Source: an uncultured Blautia sp.
Lineage (GTDB): Bacteria; Bacillota; Clostridia; Lachnospirales; Lachnospiraceae
NCBI GenBank assembly: GCA_934394545.1
Contig: CAKRRG010000007.1
Span: 1-64,000, forward strand
Direction: 5' to 3'
DNA: 64,000 bases
Shown here: positions 8,614-16,765 of the stretch, piece by piece
Numbering within the stretch: the stretch's first letter is position 1
Layout: every line of letters begins with the position of its first letter
Program-made: the position numbers and the translations under genes
The notes under the pieces: generated by a model
Databases searched by the model: none
The model's input: the letters and a program-made list of their open reading frames with translations, nothing else
What the model was told of the DNA's origin: nothing

Positions 8614-10053
8614 TCAAACATGTGCTGCTCCAATCAGCGGAATCTCCTGTCCCCGAAGCATGATTCTCGGTCCACCGGTTCCTTCAATATATTCTCTGGT
8701 AATGATCACCTGTCCAATGCTGTCGTCCTTAGGAATCTCATACATGATATCCAGCATATATTCCTCCAGAATCGCACGGAGTCCCCTGGCTCCGGTATGC
8801 TTCTCCAGAGCCTTAGAAGCAATGGCATAAAGAGCCTCCTCTTCGTAATCCAGTTTCACCTCATCCAGTGCAAGCAGCTTCTGGTACTGCTTCAGGATAG
8901 CATTCTTCGGCTCTTTCAGAATCTGAACAAGCATATCCTCATTCAATCCATCCAGTGTATATATAATCGGCAAACGTCCGATAAATTCCGGAATCATGCC
9001 AAATGCCCGGATATCATCTACTGTCACCTTCTCCAGAATATGTGTATCATTGTCGTATTTATCCTTCAGATCAGCATAAAAACCAATGGAAGCCTGCTTA
9101 TTCAGTCGTTCCTTGATGATGTTCTCCAAATCCGGAAAAGCACCACCGCAAATAAACAAAATATTCCTTGTATTCACAGTTACCATCGGAACCATGGCAT
9201 TCTTGCTGTTAGCGCCTACAGGTACTTCTACCTCGCTTCCCTCCAGAAGCTTCAAAAGTCCCTGCTGCACAGCCTCTCCACTTACATCGCGCTGGTTTGT
9301 ATTCTTCTTCTTGGCAAGCTTGTCAATTTCATCGATAAAAATAATTCCGTGCTCTGCCTTCTCCACATCATTATCCGCAGCTGCAAGAAGCTTAGACACA
9401 ACACTCTCAATATCATCACCAATATAACCAGCTTCTGTAAGGGAGGTTGCATCTGCAATTGCAAGCGGTACATCCAGAAGTCTGGCAAGTGTCTTCACCA
9501 GGTAGGTCTTACCGCAGCCGGTAGGTCCGATCATAAGCATATTGGACTTCTCAATCTCAATCTCGTCCATAGTATCCGTAGCCACACGCTTATAATGGTT
9601 GTAAACAGCTACGGACATAACCTTCTTCGCCCGCTCCTGTCCGATTACATATTCGTCAAGACTTGCCTTTATCTTGTGAGGTGCCGGAATCTTCTTCAGA
9701 TCGATTTCTGGTTTGGCAGCCTCTTTTTTCTTCTTTATCTTCTTCGGACGAGGAATCGCATCTGATAAGCTCCCCAGATTGATCATACTTACATTCGGCA
9801 TATTCAGAAGGTCATTCAGATTCAAGCCATTATTCATCTGTTGTGTCATGGTGTCAAAGCTCTTCTGCATACAATCATTACAAATATGTATATCATTAGG
9901 CAGTTCGATCATCTTGCCAGCCTGGCTCTCCGGGCGATGGCAAAGGAAACAGAATTTCTCATAATCACTGTCATCCTCGTGAACACTATCCTTCGTCTCT
10001 CTTATATCTCCATCGATGATATCGTCTCTTTCATCGTCATAATGGTCTGTCAT
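8614..10053 (-). CDS. clpX: ATP-dependent protease ATPase subunit ClpX
   Basis: A 479-residue AAA+ unfoldase that feeds substrates into ClpP. The N-terminal zinc-binding domain has Cys35, Cys38, Cys58 and Cys61. Walker A is GPTGCGKT (176-183), Walker B ends FIDE near 239-242, the pore loop is GYIGD (209-213), and the ClpP-docking tripeptide IGF is at 323-325, so it is equipped to partner ClpP. It is longer than typical ClpX (about 410-430) because of an acidic 30-residue N-terminal extension and a Lys-rich linker (PRPKKIKKKKEAAKPE) before the AAA+ domain. clpP and tig are not adjacent, unlike in many bacteria. A promoter is at 10091-10119. Confidence 0.95.
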   Translation of the reverse strand: MTDHYDDERDDIIDGDIRETKDSVHEDDSDYEKFCFLCHRPESQAGKMIELPNDIHICNDCMQKSFDTMTQQMNNGLNLNDLLNMPNVSMINLGSLSDAIPRPKKIKKKKEAAKPEIDLKKIPAPHKIKASLDEYVIGQERAKKVMSVAVYNHYKRVATDTMDEIEIEKSNMLMIGPTGCGKTYLVKTLARLLDVPLAIADATSLTEAGYIGDDIESVVSKLLAAADNDVEKAEHGIIFIDEIDKLAKKKNTNQRDVSGEAVQQGLLKLLEGSEVEVPVGANSKNAMVPMVTVNTRNILFICGGAFPDLENIIKERLNKQASIGFYADLKDKYDNDTHILEKVTVDDIRAFGMIPEFIGRLPIIYTLDGLNEDMLVQILKEPKNAILKQYQKLLALDEVKLDYEEEALYAIASKALEKHTGARGLRAILEEYMLDIMYEIPKDDSIGQVIITREYIEGTGGPRIMLRGQEIPLIGAAHV

Positions 10054-10090
10054 ATAAATAATTATTCCTTTCCTGTTACTTTGTTTTCTT

Positions 10091-10119
10091 ATTGTAGCAC
10101 ACTTTTCTCGAATTTTGAA
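10091..10119 (-). promoter_or_regulatory. Sigma-A promoter of clpX
   Basis: TTCAAA (10114-10119), 17 bp, TACAAT (10091-10096) on the minus strand, about 40 bp upstream of the clpX start. The -35 is imperfect. Confidence 0.55.
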
Positions 10120-10140
10120 ATTAACTTTTTATAAAATTCC

Positions 10141-10164
10141 AAAAAGGGGAGCGTCCTGCTCCCC
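10141..10164 (-). terminator. Terminator of the HtrA protease gene
   Basis: GGGGAGC / GCTCCCC (10146-10152 and 10158-10164) with a 5-nt loop, followed by TTTTT on the minus strand, 8 bp after the htrA stop codon. Confidence 0.85.
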
Positions 10165-10171
10165 TCATCCT

Positions 10172-11845
10172 TTATTGATTGCTGTCCGGTCTTGCACTTA
10201 AAGTGACAGTTACTGTAGATTCCTCATATTCTCCATCCTTTAACCGTGCTACCTGAATCTCGATTTCTTCTCCTGCAGAATAATACTGGAGCTTTTCATT
10301 AATATCAGCCTTACTTGAAACCTTCTGTCCGTCCAGCTTGGTAACAATGTCATTCTTCTGGATTCCCGCATTGTCCGCTGCCTCTCCCGGAGCCACATAC
10401 ATAACAAACGCACCGGATGGCATATTATACATCTGGATTGCCTCCCTGGAAAGGTCTGCAAACTTGATTCCCAGATATCCTATCTGTGACTCATCCGAAA
10501 CTTTATCTCGTGTCTTGCGGTTCATAAGTTCCTCAAGAATTGGCTGCGCTTTGGAAATAGGAATAGCATATCCGGTTCCTTCTACACTGCTGGATGCAAT
10601 CTTAGCACAATTAATACCGATAAGTTCCCCCTGCATGTTCAAAAGTGCACCACCACTATTTCCTGGATTAATTGCTGCATCTGTCTGGATCAGATCCTCA
10701 TAAGTATTAGAATCAGACTGAACCGTACGTTCAAGGGCACTTACCCAGCCTGAGGTTACAGTCTGTCCATATCCAAGTGCATTGCCAATCGCAACTACCT
10801 GCTCTCCAACCGCAAGATCATCAGAATTGCCAAGCTGCGCAATTTTGATCTGGCTCATGGTATCTTCCGGAATATCACTTTTCTCAACTGCAATTACTGC
10901 AAGGTCTGTATCTTCATCCGTTCCTTTTATTTTTGCTGAAACAGCACCTTCAATATTCAGATCGCCATTTCCATATGCGTAATTCTCAGTTTCCTGCTCG
11001 GCATTTGCCACATCACTTCCAATGAAGCAGACACTTAAAGTAGTGGCTCCCTCTACGACATGATTATTCGTAGCGATCAAAAGCTCATCATCATTCTCAC
11101 CAACAATGATACCGGAACCGCTTCCTGTGCTTGGATATTCCATTCCGTAACCAAAAAAGCTACGGATTTCCTGCATGCTTACGGAAGTAATAGCCACAAC
11201 AGAGGGCATAGCCGCCTGGGCTACTCCTGCAACCGGACCTTTTTCATTTGCCACAAGCTCCGCGTTGGTGTCATTACCACTGTCTGAAGTGCTGTTTTCT
11301 GTTGCAGTCACAGCTTCAGACGCTGCAAGCGTTTCTGCTGTTCCAACGGTAGTCTGTGTGTCTTTCTTAAAATACTTGTCCGAAATTCCATTTACTGCCT
11401 GAAATACAAGACCTGCTACCAGACCAAATATTACTGCCAGTGTGATCGTGTTGCCAGCCTTTTTTCCAAAATCAGAGGATGACCTATGACCTTTGTGCTG
11501 CTTATGCGGTATTTCATTTTTTTCTTCTGCATCCTTCTCTGCGCCAACCTGATAGTGTCCGTATTTAGGTTCAGATGGCTGACCGGAGTCTGCTGTATTC
11601 TGCTTTCCCTCTGATGTCTCTGATGTCCCATAATAATTACCATTATCCGGATTACCTGTTCTGGAACCATCAGCCGTCCTGCTGCTTGTATACTTATAAT
11701 GATACGTCACATTTTCATTCAGATTATCCTCGGGGGCTGTCTGCTGATCAGATGCAGCCTTGCCGGAGTCATCCGTATTCTCTGGCTGCCGGGACCCACC
11801 GTCCGTCTTCTCCGGATCCTGTCCCCAATTCCATTCATTGCTCAT
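10172..11845 (-). CDS. htrA: Membrane-anchored HtrA/DegP-type serine protease
   Basis: A 557-residue S1C protease. Residues 1-130 are hydrophilic, low-complexity and probably cytoplasmic; 131-153 form one membrane segment; the rest should lie outside the cell. The trypsin-like domain shows the triad His262 (TNNHVVEG), Asp314 (DTDLAVIAV) and Ser397 (NPGNSGGALLN). A single PDZ domain occupies about 450-545 (LGIKFADLS to VTKLDGQKV). Such proteases degrade or refold damaged secreted proteins. ATG at 11845 is chosen because AAGGGAG precedes it; the frame opens 8 codons earlier. It has its own terminator and no clear promoter. The long Asp/Ser/Gly/Gln cytoplasmic tail is unusual. Confidence 0.93.
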   Translation of the reverse strand: MSNEWNWGQDPEKTDGGSRQPENTDDSGKAASDQQTAPEDNLNENVTYHYKYTSSRTADGSRTGNPDNGNYYGTSETSEGKQNTADSGQPSEPKYGHYQVGAEKDAEEKNEIPHKQHKGHRSSSDFGKKAGNTITLAVIFGLVAGLVFQAVNGISDKYFKKDTQTTVGTAETLAASEAVTATENSTSDSGNDTNAELVANEKGPVAGVAQAAMPSVVAITSVSMQEIRSFFGYGMEYPSTGSGSGIIVGENDDELLIATNNHVVEGATTLSVCFIGSDVANAEQETENYAYGNGDLNIEGAVSAKIKGTDEDTDLAVIAVEKSDIPEDTMSQIKIAQLGNSDDLAVGEQVVAIGNALGYGQTVTSGWVSALERTVQSDSNTYEDLIQTDAAINPGNSGGALLNMQGELIGINCAKIASSSVEGTGYAIPISKAQPILEELMNRKTRDKVSDESQIGYLGIKFADLSREAIQMYNMPSGAFVMYVAPGEAADNAGIQKNDIVTKLDGQKVSSKADINEKLQYYSAGEEIEIQVARLKDGEYEESTVTVTLSARPDSNQ

Positions 11846-11943
11846 TTTTGGCTCCCTTCTATGTTGCACAGTAACATCTTCTTTTCTTTTTATGCTACAA
11901 GTTTAGCAAGCAATTGTGTTGAAATTGTGATAGATTCTTTAAG

Positions 11944-11975
11944 AAAAGGTGACACCGAAAAAAGTGTCACCTTTT
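11944..11975 (-). terminator. Terminator ending the LCP/glycosyltransferase unit
   Basis: A perfect 12-bp inverted repeat, AAAAGGTGACAC / GTGTCACCTTTT, with an 8-nt loop, immediately after the glycosyltransferase stop at 11993. T-runs on both strands could make it bidirectional. Confidence 0.8.
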
Positions 11976-11992
11976 GCCTCTATAGCTGCCTT

Positions 11993-12919
11993 TTATTTAT
12001 TATTTTTCTTCCAGTATTCTCTGTTCATAGTACATAACAAAATTACTTTTTCCGAAAGCTTCTTATATCTTTTTCCCAGAAAATAACCCATATATTTAAA
12101 TCCACTTTGTCCCACCAGCTTAGGGATCAGCCAGAAATGGCCTGTTTTTAAAAGATAAGCCAGACTTTTTTTCACAAGGCGCAGACCTTCTCCCTCTGAA
12201 GGTACGCCGCTGAAAATCTCCGGATGCTCTGCCTGTGAAACGCCCAGATCAAAATTTCTGTGAAACTGCTGGAGGCAGGAGTAGTTATGAGAATGAATTA
12301 CGCAGGCATCTGCCACATAAGCAATTCCATAACCATTTTTTGCCATTGTTCCGGCATAAATCATATCCTCATTAAAAATGGCCTTTTCTACAAAGCCTCC
12401 ATTTTCTACATAGGTACTCTTTCTGTAAGCTGCGCATACATTGGAGCAGAAATAGGTTTTAATTCCATATTTACCTGTATCTTCTTCCCATTTTACAGAA
12501 GATTTATCTGGATAATTAAATGCTCTGGTATATTTTTCCAGGTAAGCACAATCCTCCCTTGCAAGCTGTCTTGCATAGGCCGCTCCAACCTTTGGATTTT
12601 TCTGCAAAGGACGTACCAGATTCCGGATCAGATTCTCATCGGCCGGGATGGCATCCTGCGTCATGAACACCATAATATCCCCATCAGATAATTCCGCTGC
12701 CATCCGTCTGGTTCCACCGTGGTCAAACTCTGACTTTTTCAGGTGTTTGACCTTCACTTTCGGAAATTCACTCTCCCATGCCGGGTTCCAGAATTCTGTC
12801 TCTGTATTCATCACCAGAATCTTTTCCACAGGATAACTCTGACTGGAAAGAGATTCCAGTAGCTTTTCAAATTCTTTTCCCGGATGATAAGCCGGAATAA
12901 TTATGTCAACTGTTTCCAT
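11993..12919 (-). CDS. Family 2 glycosyltransferase, rhamnosyltransferase-like
   Basis: A 308-residue GT-A fold enzyme. It starts VDIIIPAYHPGKEFEKLLESL, the nucleotide-sugar-binding start of GT2 enzymes; TQDAIPADENLI supplies the DxD-like metal region, and FNEDMIYAGTMAKNGYGIAYV is the acceptor-side ED block. The arrangement resembles WbbL/RfbF-type rhamnosyltransferases, but donor and acceptor cannot be fixed by reading. ATG at 12919 has AAGGA upstream; an earlier in-frame codon would overlap the LCP gene. It is the last gene of the polysaccharide run before the terminator at 11944-11975. It likely adds a sugar to the surface glycan at the cytoplasmic membrane face. Confidence 0.8.
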   Translation of the reverse strand: METVDIIIPAYHPGKEFEKLLESLSSQSYPVEKILVMNTETEFWNPAWESEFPKVKVKHLKKSEFDHGGTRRMAAELSDGDIMVFMTQDAIPADENLIRNLVRPLQKNPKVGAAYARQLAREDCAYLEKYTRAFNYPDKSSVKWEEDTGKYGIKTYFCSNVCAAYRKSTYVENGGFVEKAIFNEDMIYAGTMAKNGYGIAYVADACVIHSHNYSCLQQFHRNFDLGVSQAEHPEIFSGVPSEGEGLRLVKKSLAYLLKTGHFWLIPKLVGQSGFKYMGYFLGKRYKKLSEKVILLCTMNREYWKKNNK

Positions 12920-12951
12920 TACACTTTCCTTAGTAAGATGTCTGCCTATTC

Positions 12952-14271
12952 TCAATATCCGCTTCCGTCATCATAGCCACTATTGCCATCGTTATAATCA
13001 CCGCCGCTGTAGTCATTTCCGCTATAATCACCACTGCCACTGTCGTAATCGCTTCCGCTATAATCATTTCCACTGTAGTCGTTTCCACTATAGTCACTTC
13101 CACTGTAGTCGTTATAATCATAGTTTCCACTTCCGTCGCCCTGCCATACAATGCTATCGGAATTTCCAGCCTCATTACTTGCAATCGGAGCCTGATCCAC
13201 CAAGGTGTCTGCACCGCCTACAAGCTCAATAATCCTGGTATTGGCATCAATAATATTCTGCGATGGCTGATAATTCTCATCAGCGCCGTAGAGGAACTTA
13301 TGAAGTTCCTTAACATTCTCCTCCAAAGTATCTGCTACTACCATGCTGGACTTCTTAACGTCTGCAAATTTATACTTGGACGGGAAACCGGTAGTATCTG
13401 CAATGCTGTATCCCATAAGAGTGGGAATCAGGTTCAGAAGCTCTGTTTTGGTAACAGATGTGGATATCAGAGGGAATACCTCGTCCATAATGTTAAAAAT
13501 AGTGGCAATTCCTGCATTTTTTGCTTTATCAACCATCAAGCCGATCACACGGCGCTGACGCTCGGTACGTCCCATATCCATACTGGCAGTATAACGGATA
13601 CGGCAATAAGAAACTGCCTGTACGCCATTCAAATGATAGGTTCCAAGTATCTCTTCCTCATTCTCAGGCTTAGGATCCGGCAGCTCAATAGGCGTATAGT
13701 TTTTTCCTGTTTCCTCAGAGGTCTCAATACAATAGTCATTCATAAATACCATTTCGGCATAGGAAAGAGGCAGATCAAGACCACCCAGTGCATCAATTGC
13801 AGCTACCATAGCATTGAAATTCACGGTTACATAATCTGTAATTTTAAGATCAAGCATCGTGTTCAACATGGAAATTGCCTGTTCCGGACCACCGTATGCA
13901 TAAGCTGCATTTGCCTTCGTGTAGGTATCGTTTCCGATATCCAGAAGAGTATCCCGGTAAACAGATGCAAGCTTCACTTCCTTAGTATCATTATTAATGC
14001 TGGCAACAATAATGGTATCACTGTTCTGCGCATCAAGTGAAGCATTCTTGGAACGCTGGTCGATTGCAAAAAGTGCATAGGTCGTGTAACCAGACATCTG
14101 CGGTGCCGTTACATTCGTAACGATCTTGCTCTCATCCAGCTGCGGTGTCTCTATCTTATTCAGCCTGGAATCGATCTGTCCGTATACATACAGACCACCA
14201 ATAAACAGCAACATACAGATAATCTCTAACACAAACAGAGCAGTCCTTTTCTTTTTACCAGGTCTTGCCAT
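12952..14271 (-). CDS. LytR-CpsA-Psr (LCP) cell-wall glycopolymer ligase
   Basis: A 439-residue membrane-anchored enzyme of the LCP family, which transfers lipid-linked glycopolymers to peptidoglycan on the outer membrane face. A short basic N-terminus precedes one membrane segment (about 10-30). The LCP domain shows the conserved Asp/Arg pattern SDTIIVASINNDTKEVKLAS then VYRDTLLDI, and later GRTERQRRVI. The C-terminus is odd: about 55 residues made of Asp-Tyr-Ser-Gly repeats with no recognised domain. ATG at 14271 has AAAGGA upstream. It lies directly after the initiating sugar transferase gene, 14 bp apart, consistent with attaching the glycan made by this locus. Confidence 0.9.
   Translation of the reverse strand: MARPGKKKRTALFVLEIICMLLFIGGLYVYGQIDSRLNKIETPQLDESKIVTNVTAPQMSGYTTYALFAIDQRSKNASLDAQNSDTIIVASINNDTKEVKLASVYRDTLLDIGNDTYTKANAAYAYGGPEQAISMLNTMLDLKITDYVTVNFNAMVAAIDALGGLDLPLSYAEMVFMNDYCIETSEETGKNYTPIELPDPKPENEEEILGTYHLNGVQAVSYCRIRYTASMDMGRTERQRRVIGLMVDKAKNAGIATIFNIMDEVFPLISTSVTKTELLNLIPTLMGYSIADTTGFPSKYKFADVKKSSMVVADTLEENVKELHKFLYGADENYQPSQNIIDANTRIIELVGGADTLVDQAPIASNEAGNSDSIVWQGDGSGNYDYNDYSGSDYSGNDYSGNDYSGSDYDSGSGDYSGNDYSGGDYNDGNSGYDDGSGY
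12955..13125 (-). repeat. Coding repeat: Asp-Tyr-Ser-Gly tail of the LCP protein
   Basis: Roughly 15-bp coding units (each about DYSGN) recur about eight times with silent differences, giving a Tyr- and Asp-rich tail. Such near-identical units can gain or lose copies by slippage while staying in frame. Confidence 0.7.
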
Positions 14272-14285
14272 TTTTCTTTCCTTTC

Positions 14286-15689
14286 TCAATATGCATTCTT
14301 ATTGACAAATCCCTTAAAGATTGTCATAAACAGTATCTTTACATCAAGTCCTACTGTCCAGTTCTCAATATAGTAAAGATCATATTCGATTCTCTTCCTG
14401 ATGGAAGTATCTCCTCTGTAGCCATTTACCTGCGCCCATCCCGTCAGTCCTGGCCTTACCTGATGCTTTACCATGTATCTGGGAATTTCCTCCCGGAACT
14501 TCTCCACGAAAAACGGACGTTCCGGCCTTGGTCCTACCAGGCTCATGTCTCCCTTCAGGATATTAAACAACTGGGGGAGTTCATCCAGACTGGTTCTTCG
14601 CATAAATCTTCCTATTCCTGTAACTCTGGGATCATTTTTTACCGTCCAGGCCTTCTTCTCCTCTGCCACCGGCTGAATTTCCATAGAGCGGAATTTATAC
14701 ATCCAGAAGGTCTGATTATGAAGTCCCACACGCTCCTGGCGATAGATCAGCGGTCCTGGAGATGTGATCTTGATCAAAATACACAACACCAGCATCACAG
14801 GAGAAGCCACAATAATACCAATAATGGATCCGATAATATCCATTACTCGCTTTACCATGGCGTTGAAGGTATTGCTAAGAGGTACATACCGGATATTGAT
14901 AACCGGAAGCCCCAGAATATCTTCTGTATATGGTTTTGTTGGAATAATCTTATTATAATCCGGAATAAACTTTGTATGCACTCCTGACTTCTCACAAAGT
15001 GCTACGATTTCTTCCAGTCGGTAATACTCACTTAATCCAAGTGTAATCGCAATTTCATCCAGCCTGCTCTCTGGCAGGATCACGTTCAGATTGGCAATCC
15101 TTCCGATTACCTTAATCCCTCTGTACATGGTTCCTGCAGTAACATTGTCATCCAGGATCCCTCTTACTACATATCCCCACTGAGGGTTCAATAAAATCCG
15201 GTCAATGTACTCCTCTGCCGCCCGGCTGTAACCAACCAGTACCACCTGCTTCTGATACAGACCTTTCTTCCGCATCTTGCGCAAGCCGTAGAAAATGAAC
15301 ATTCGTACACCCCAGCTTGCCACAATGCAAATACCATAAAACATATACAGCACCGAACGGGAGATATCTCCCTCTTCAATGGTGTACAAAATAAATGTAG
15401 TAATCAAAATGCCAAGGGAATTGGCCTTTACAATATTAGACAGCACAAGGCGTCTTCCCTGCATACGCATTGGCTCATAAAGGGAAAACGCATGATAAAG
15501 CAACAGATATGCCGGCAGAATAAATACCAGCGCAGACATATACTGCTGGAAACTTCTCGCCCATACCGCACTTGCCGCAAACGGGCCGATAAATCGCAGT
15601 GCCCAGGCACAAAAATAAGATATTGTAATTACACAGGCATCAACAACAACATGGAGTCGACTGAAATTCTTCTGATTGTCTTTAATCAA
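14286..15689 (-). CDS. Initiating undecaprenyl-phosphate sugar-1-phosphate transferase
   Basis: A 467-residue WcaJ/CpsE-type polyprenyl-phosphate hexose-1-phosphate transferase that loads the first sugar onto the lipid carrier. The N-terminal half has several membrane segments and a CoA-binding-like domain; the C-terminal half is the catalytic bacterial sugar transferase domain (VMDIIGSIIGIIVASPVMLV, GPLIYRQERVGLHNQTFWMYKFRSM, TSLDELPQLFNILKGDMSLV, VRPGLTGWAQVNG). I choose a TTG start at 15689 because AGGTGG lies 7 nt upstream and the protein then begins MIKDNQKNFSRL, like its relatives; the frame is open to 15767. A candidate promoter is at 15727-15755. Confidence 0.9.
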   Translation of the reverse strand: MIKDNQKNFSRLHVVVDACVITISYFCAWALRFIGPFAASAVWARSFQQYMSALVFILPAYLLLYHAFSLYEPMRMQGRRLVLSNIVKANSLGILITTFILYTIEEGDISRSVLYMFYGICIVASWGVRMFIFYGLRKMRKKGLYQKQVVLVGYSRAAEEYIDRILLNPQWGYVVRGILDDNVTAGTMYRGIKVIGRIANLNVILPESRLDEIAITLGLSEYYRLEEIVALCEKSGVHTKFIPDYNKIIPTKPYTEDILGLPVINIRYVPLSNTFNAMVKRVMDIIGSIIGIIVASPVMLVLCILIKITSPGPLIYRQERVGLHNQTFWMYKFRSMEIQPVAEEKKAWTVKNDPRVTGIGRFMRRTSLDELPQLFNILKGDMSLVGPRPERPFFVEKFREEIPRYMVKHQVRPGLTGWAQVNGYRGDTSIRKRIEYDLYYIENWTVGLDVKILFMTIFKGFVNKNAY

Positions 15690-15726
15690 ACTCTGCCACC
15701 TCTGCCTTCTTAACAAGCCTTTCTTT

Positions 15727-15755
15727 ATCTTATAATAGATAAAATAGAATTGCAA
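15727..15755 (-). promoter_or_regulatory. Possible promoter of the sugar transferase/LCP unit
   Basis: TTGCAA (15750-15755), 17 bp, TAAGAT (15727-15732) on the minus strand. The -10 is imperfect and a TATTAT overlaps nearby, so the exact element is uncertain. Confidence 0.4.
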
Positions 15756-15799
15756 CAAATTCTTCAAACATCATTTATAAAATATTGACAGACTCTTCT

Positions 15800-16756
15800 C
15801 TATGCAACAAATCTGTAAATAATATTCCACCATAGCTCTAACTGAATTCTTGCATATCTGCTTAAATTCTTCAGATGAAATTCCACCTTCTGATTCTTCC
15901 TGCTGATCTGGAAACCATTTTTGATTCCCGCAACATACTCTCTCCCCATTCCCTTCTGGGCAAAAAACAGTATTTTCATTCCGAATCCCAGAACCAGAAA
16001 CGGCAGATTGAGAAGGATCTGAAGAGCCGGCATGTTTTTGTAAATCAGATAAACATTATTTCTGGAAGAATATCTTGTTTTAAACTGATTATATCTGGAA
16101 CCGCTTGTTCCGCTTCCCACATGGTATACAAGAGCCTTTGGCGCATACCAGTTCTCATAGCCGAAAATTCTGGCACGATATCCTACATCAATATCCTCCA
16201 GATATGCAAAATGCTCTTCATCAAAATAACCTATTTTTTCGAAAATCTTCTTTCGGTAAATAGCAGCGCCTGCACATGCGGTAAAAATCCGGTCCTCTTT
16301 TTCGTAGATGTGGATATCCTTTCCCTTTCCCCTGGCAAAGGCCCAGCCAAGAGCACAGTAATAATTACCTGCATCATCCAGCTTGTCCCGCTCATGATAG
16401 CAGATCATCCTTGCGCTGCAGGAAAAAGCTTTCTTGTGCCTCTTTATGGACGCTAGCATTTCTCCCACAAAATTCTGATCAACCTCTGTATCGTTATTTA
16501 GTAAAAGCACATAAGGTGCTCTTGCCGCATAAATTCCTTCATTCACAGCCCTGGAAAAGCCAAAATTGTCCGAAAGCTCCACAATATGCACCCATGGAAA
16601 ATTTCCCATTACAAAGGCAACGCTTCCGTCAGAAGATCCATTATCTACCAGGATTGTCTCAAAATTCGTAAAATCCTGCTGTTCCAGACTGGAAAGCACA
16701 CCCTCCAGATATGCGATTCCATTGTAGTTCGGAATAATGACTGATACTTCCTGCAT
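15800..16756 (-). CDS. Family 2 glycosyltransferase (WbbL-like)
   Basis: 318 residues. The N-terminus VSVIIPNYNGIAYLEGVLSSL and ETILVDNGSSDGSV match the GT2 nucleotide-binding region; LLLNNDTEVD is the metal-binding DxD-equivalent, and FDEEHFAYLEDIDVGYRARIFG is the catalytic ED region. This is the pattern of rhamnosyltransferase-like WbbL enzymes. A basic C-terminal stretch could hold it on the membrane. The ribosome site AAGGAG overlaps the stop of the preceding two-domain glycosyltransferase (9 bp gap), so the two are co-transcribed from the promoter at 18665-18693. Sugar specificity is unknown. Confidence 0.85.
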   Translation of the reverse strand: MQEVSVIIPNYNGIAYLEGVLSSLEQQDFTNFETILVDNGSSDGSVAFVMGNFPWVHIVELSDNFGFSRAVNEGIYAARAPYVLLLNNDTEVDQNFVGEMLASIKRHKKAFSCSARMICYHERDKLDDAGNYYCALGWAFARGKGKDIHIYEKEDRIFTACAGAAIYRKKIFEKIGYFDEEHFAYLEDIDVGYRARIFGYENWYAPKALVYHVGSGTSGSRYNQFKTRYSSRNNVYLIYKNMPALQILLNLPFLVLGFGMKILFFAQKGMGREYVAGIKNGFQISRKNQKVEFHLKNLSRYARIQLELWWNIIYRFVA

Positions 16757-16765
16757 AATGTCTCC

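Noticed and set aside
8518..9765. A 415-codon frame antisense to clpX
   Set aside because: clpX is complete and well conserved on the other strand; no ribosome site and no domain.
12955..13125. Repeat array considered as a CRISPR
   Set aside because: Units are contiguous, about 15 bp and coding for the LCP tail; there are no unique spacers or cas genes.
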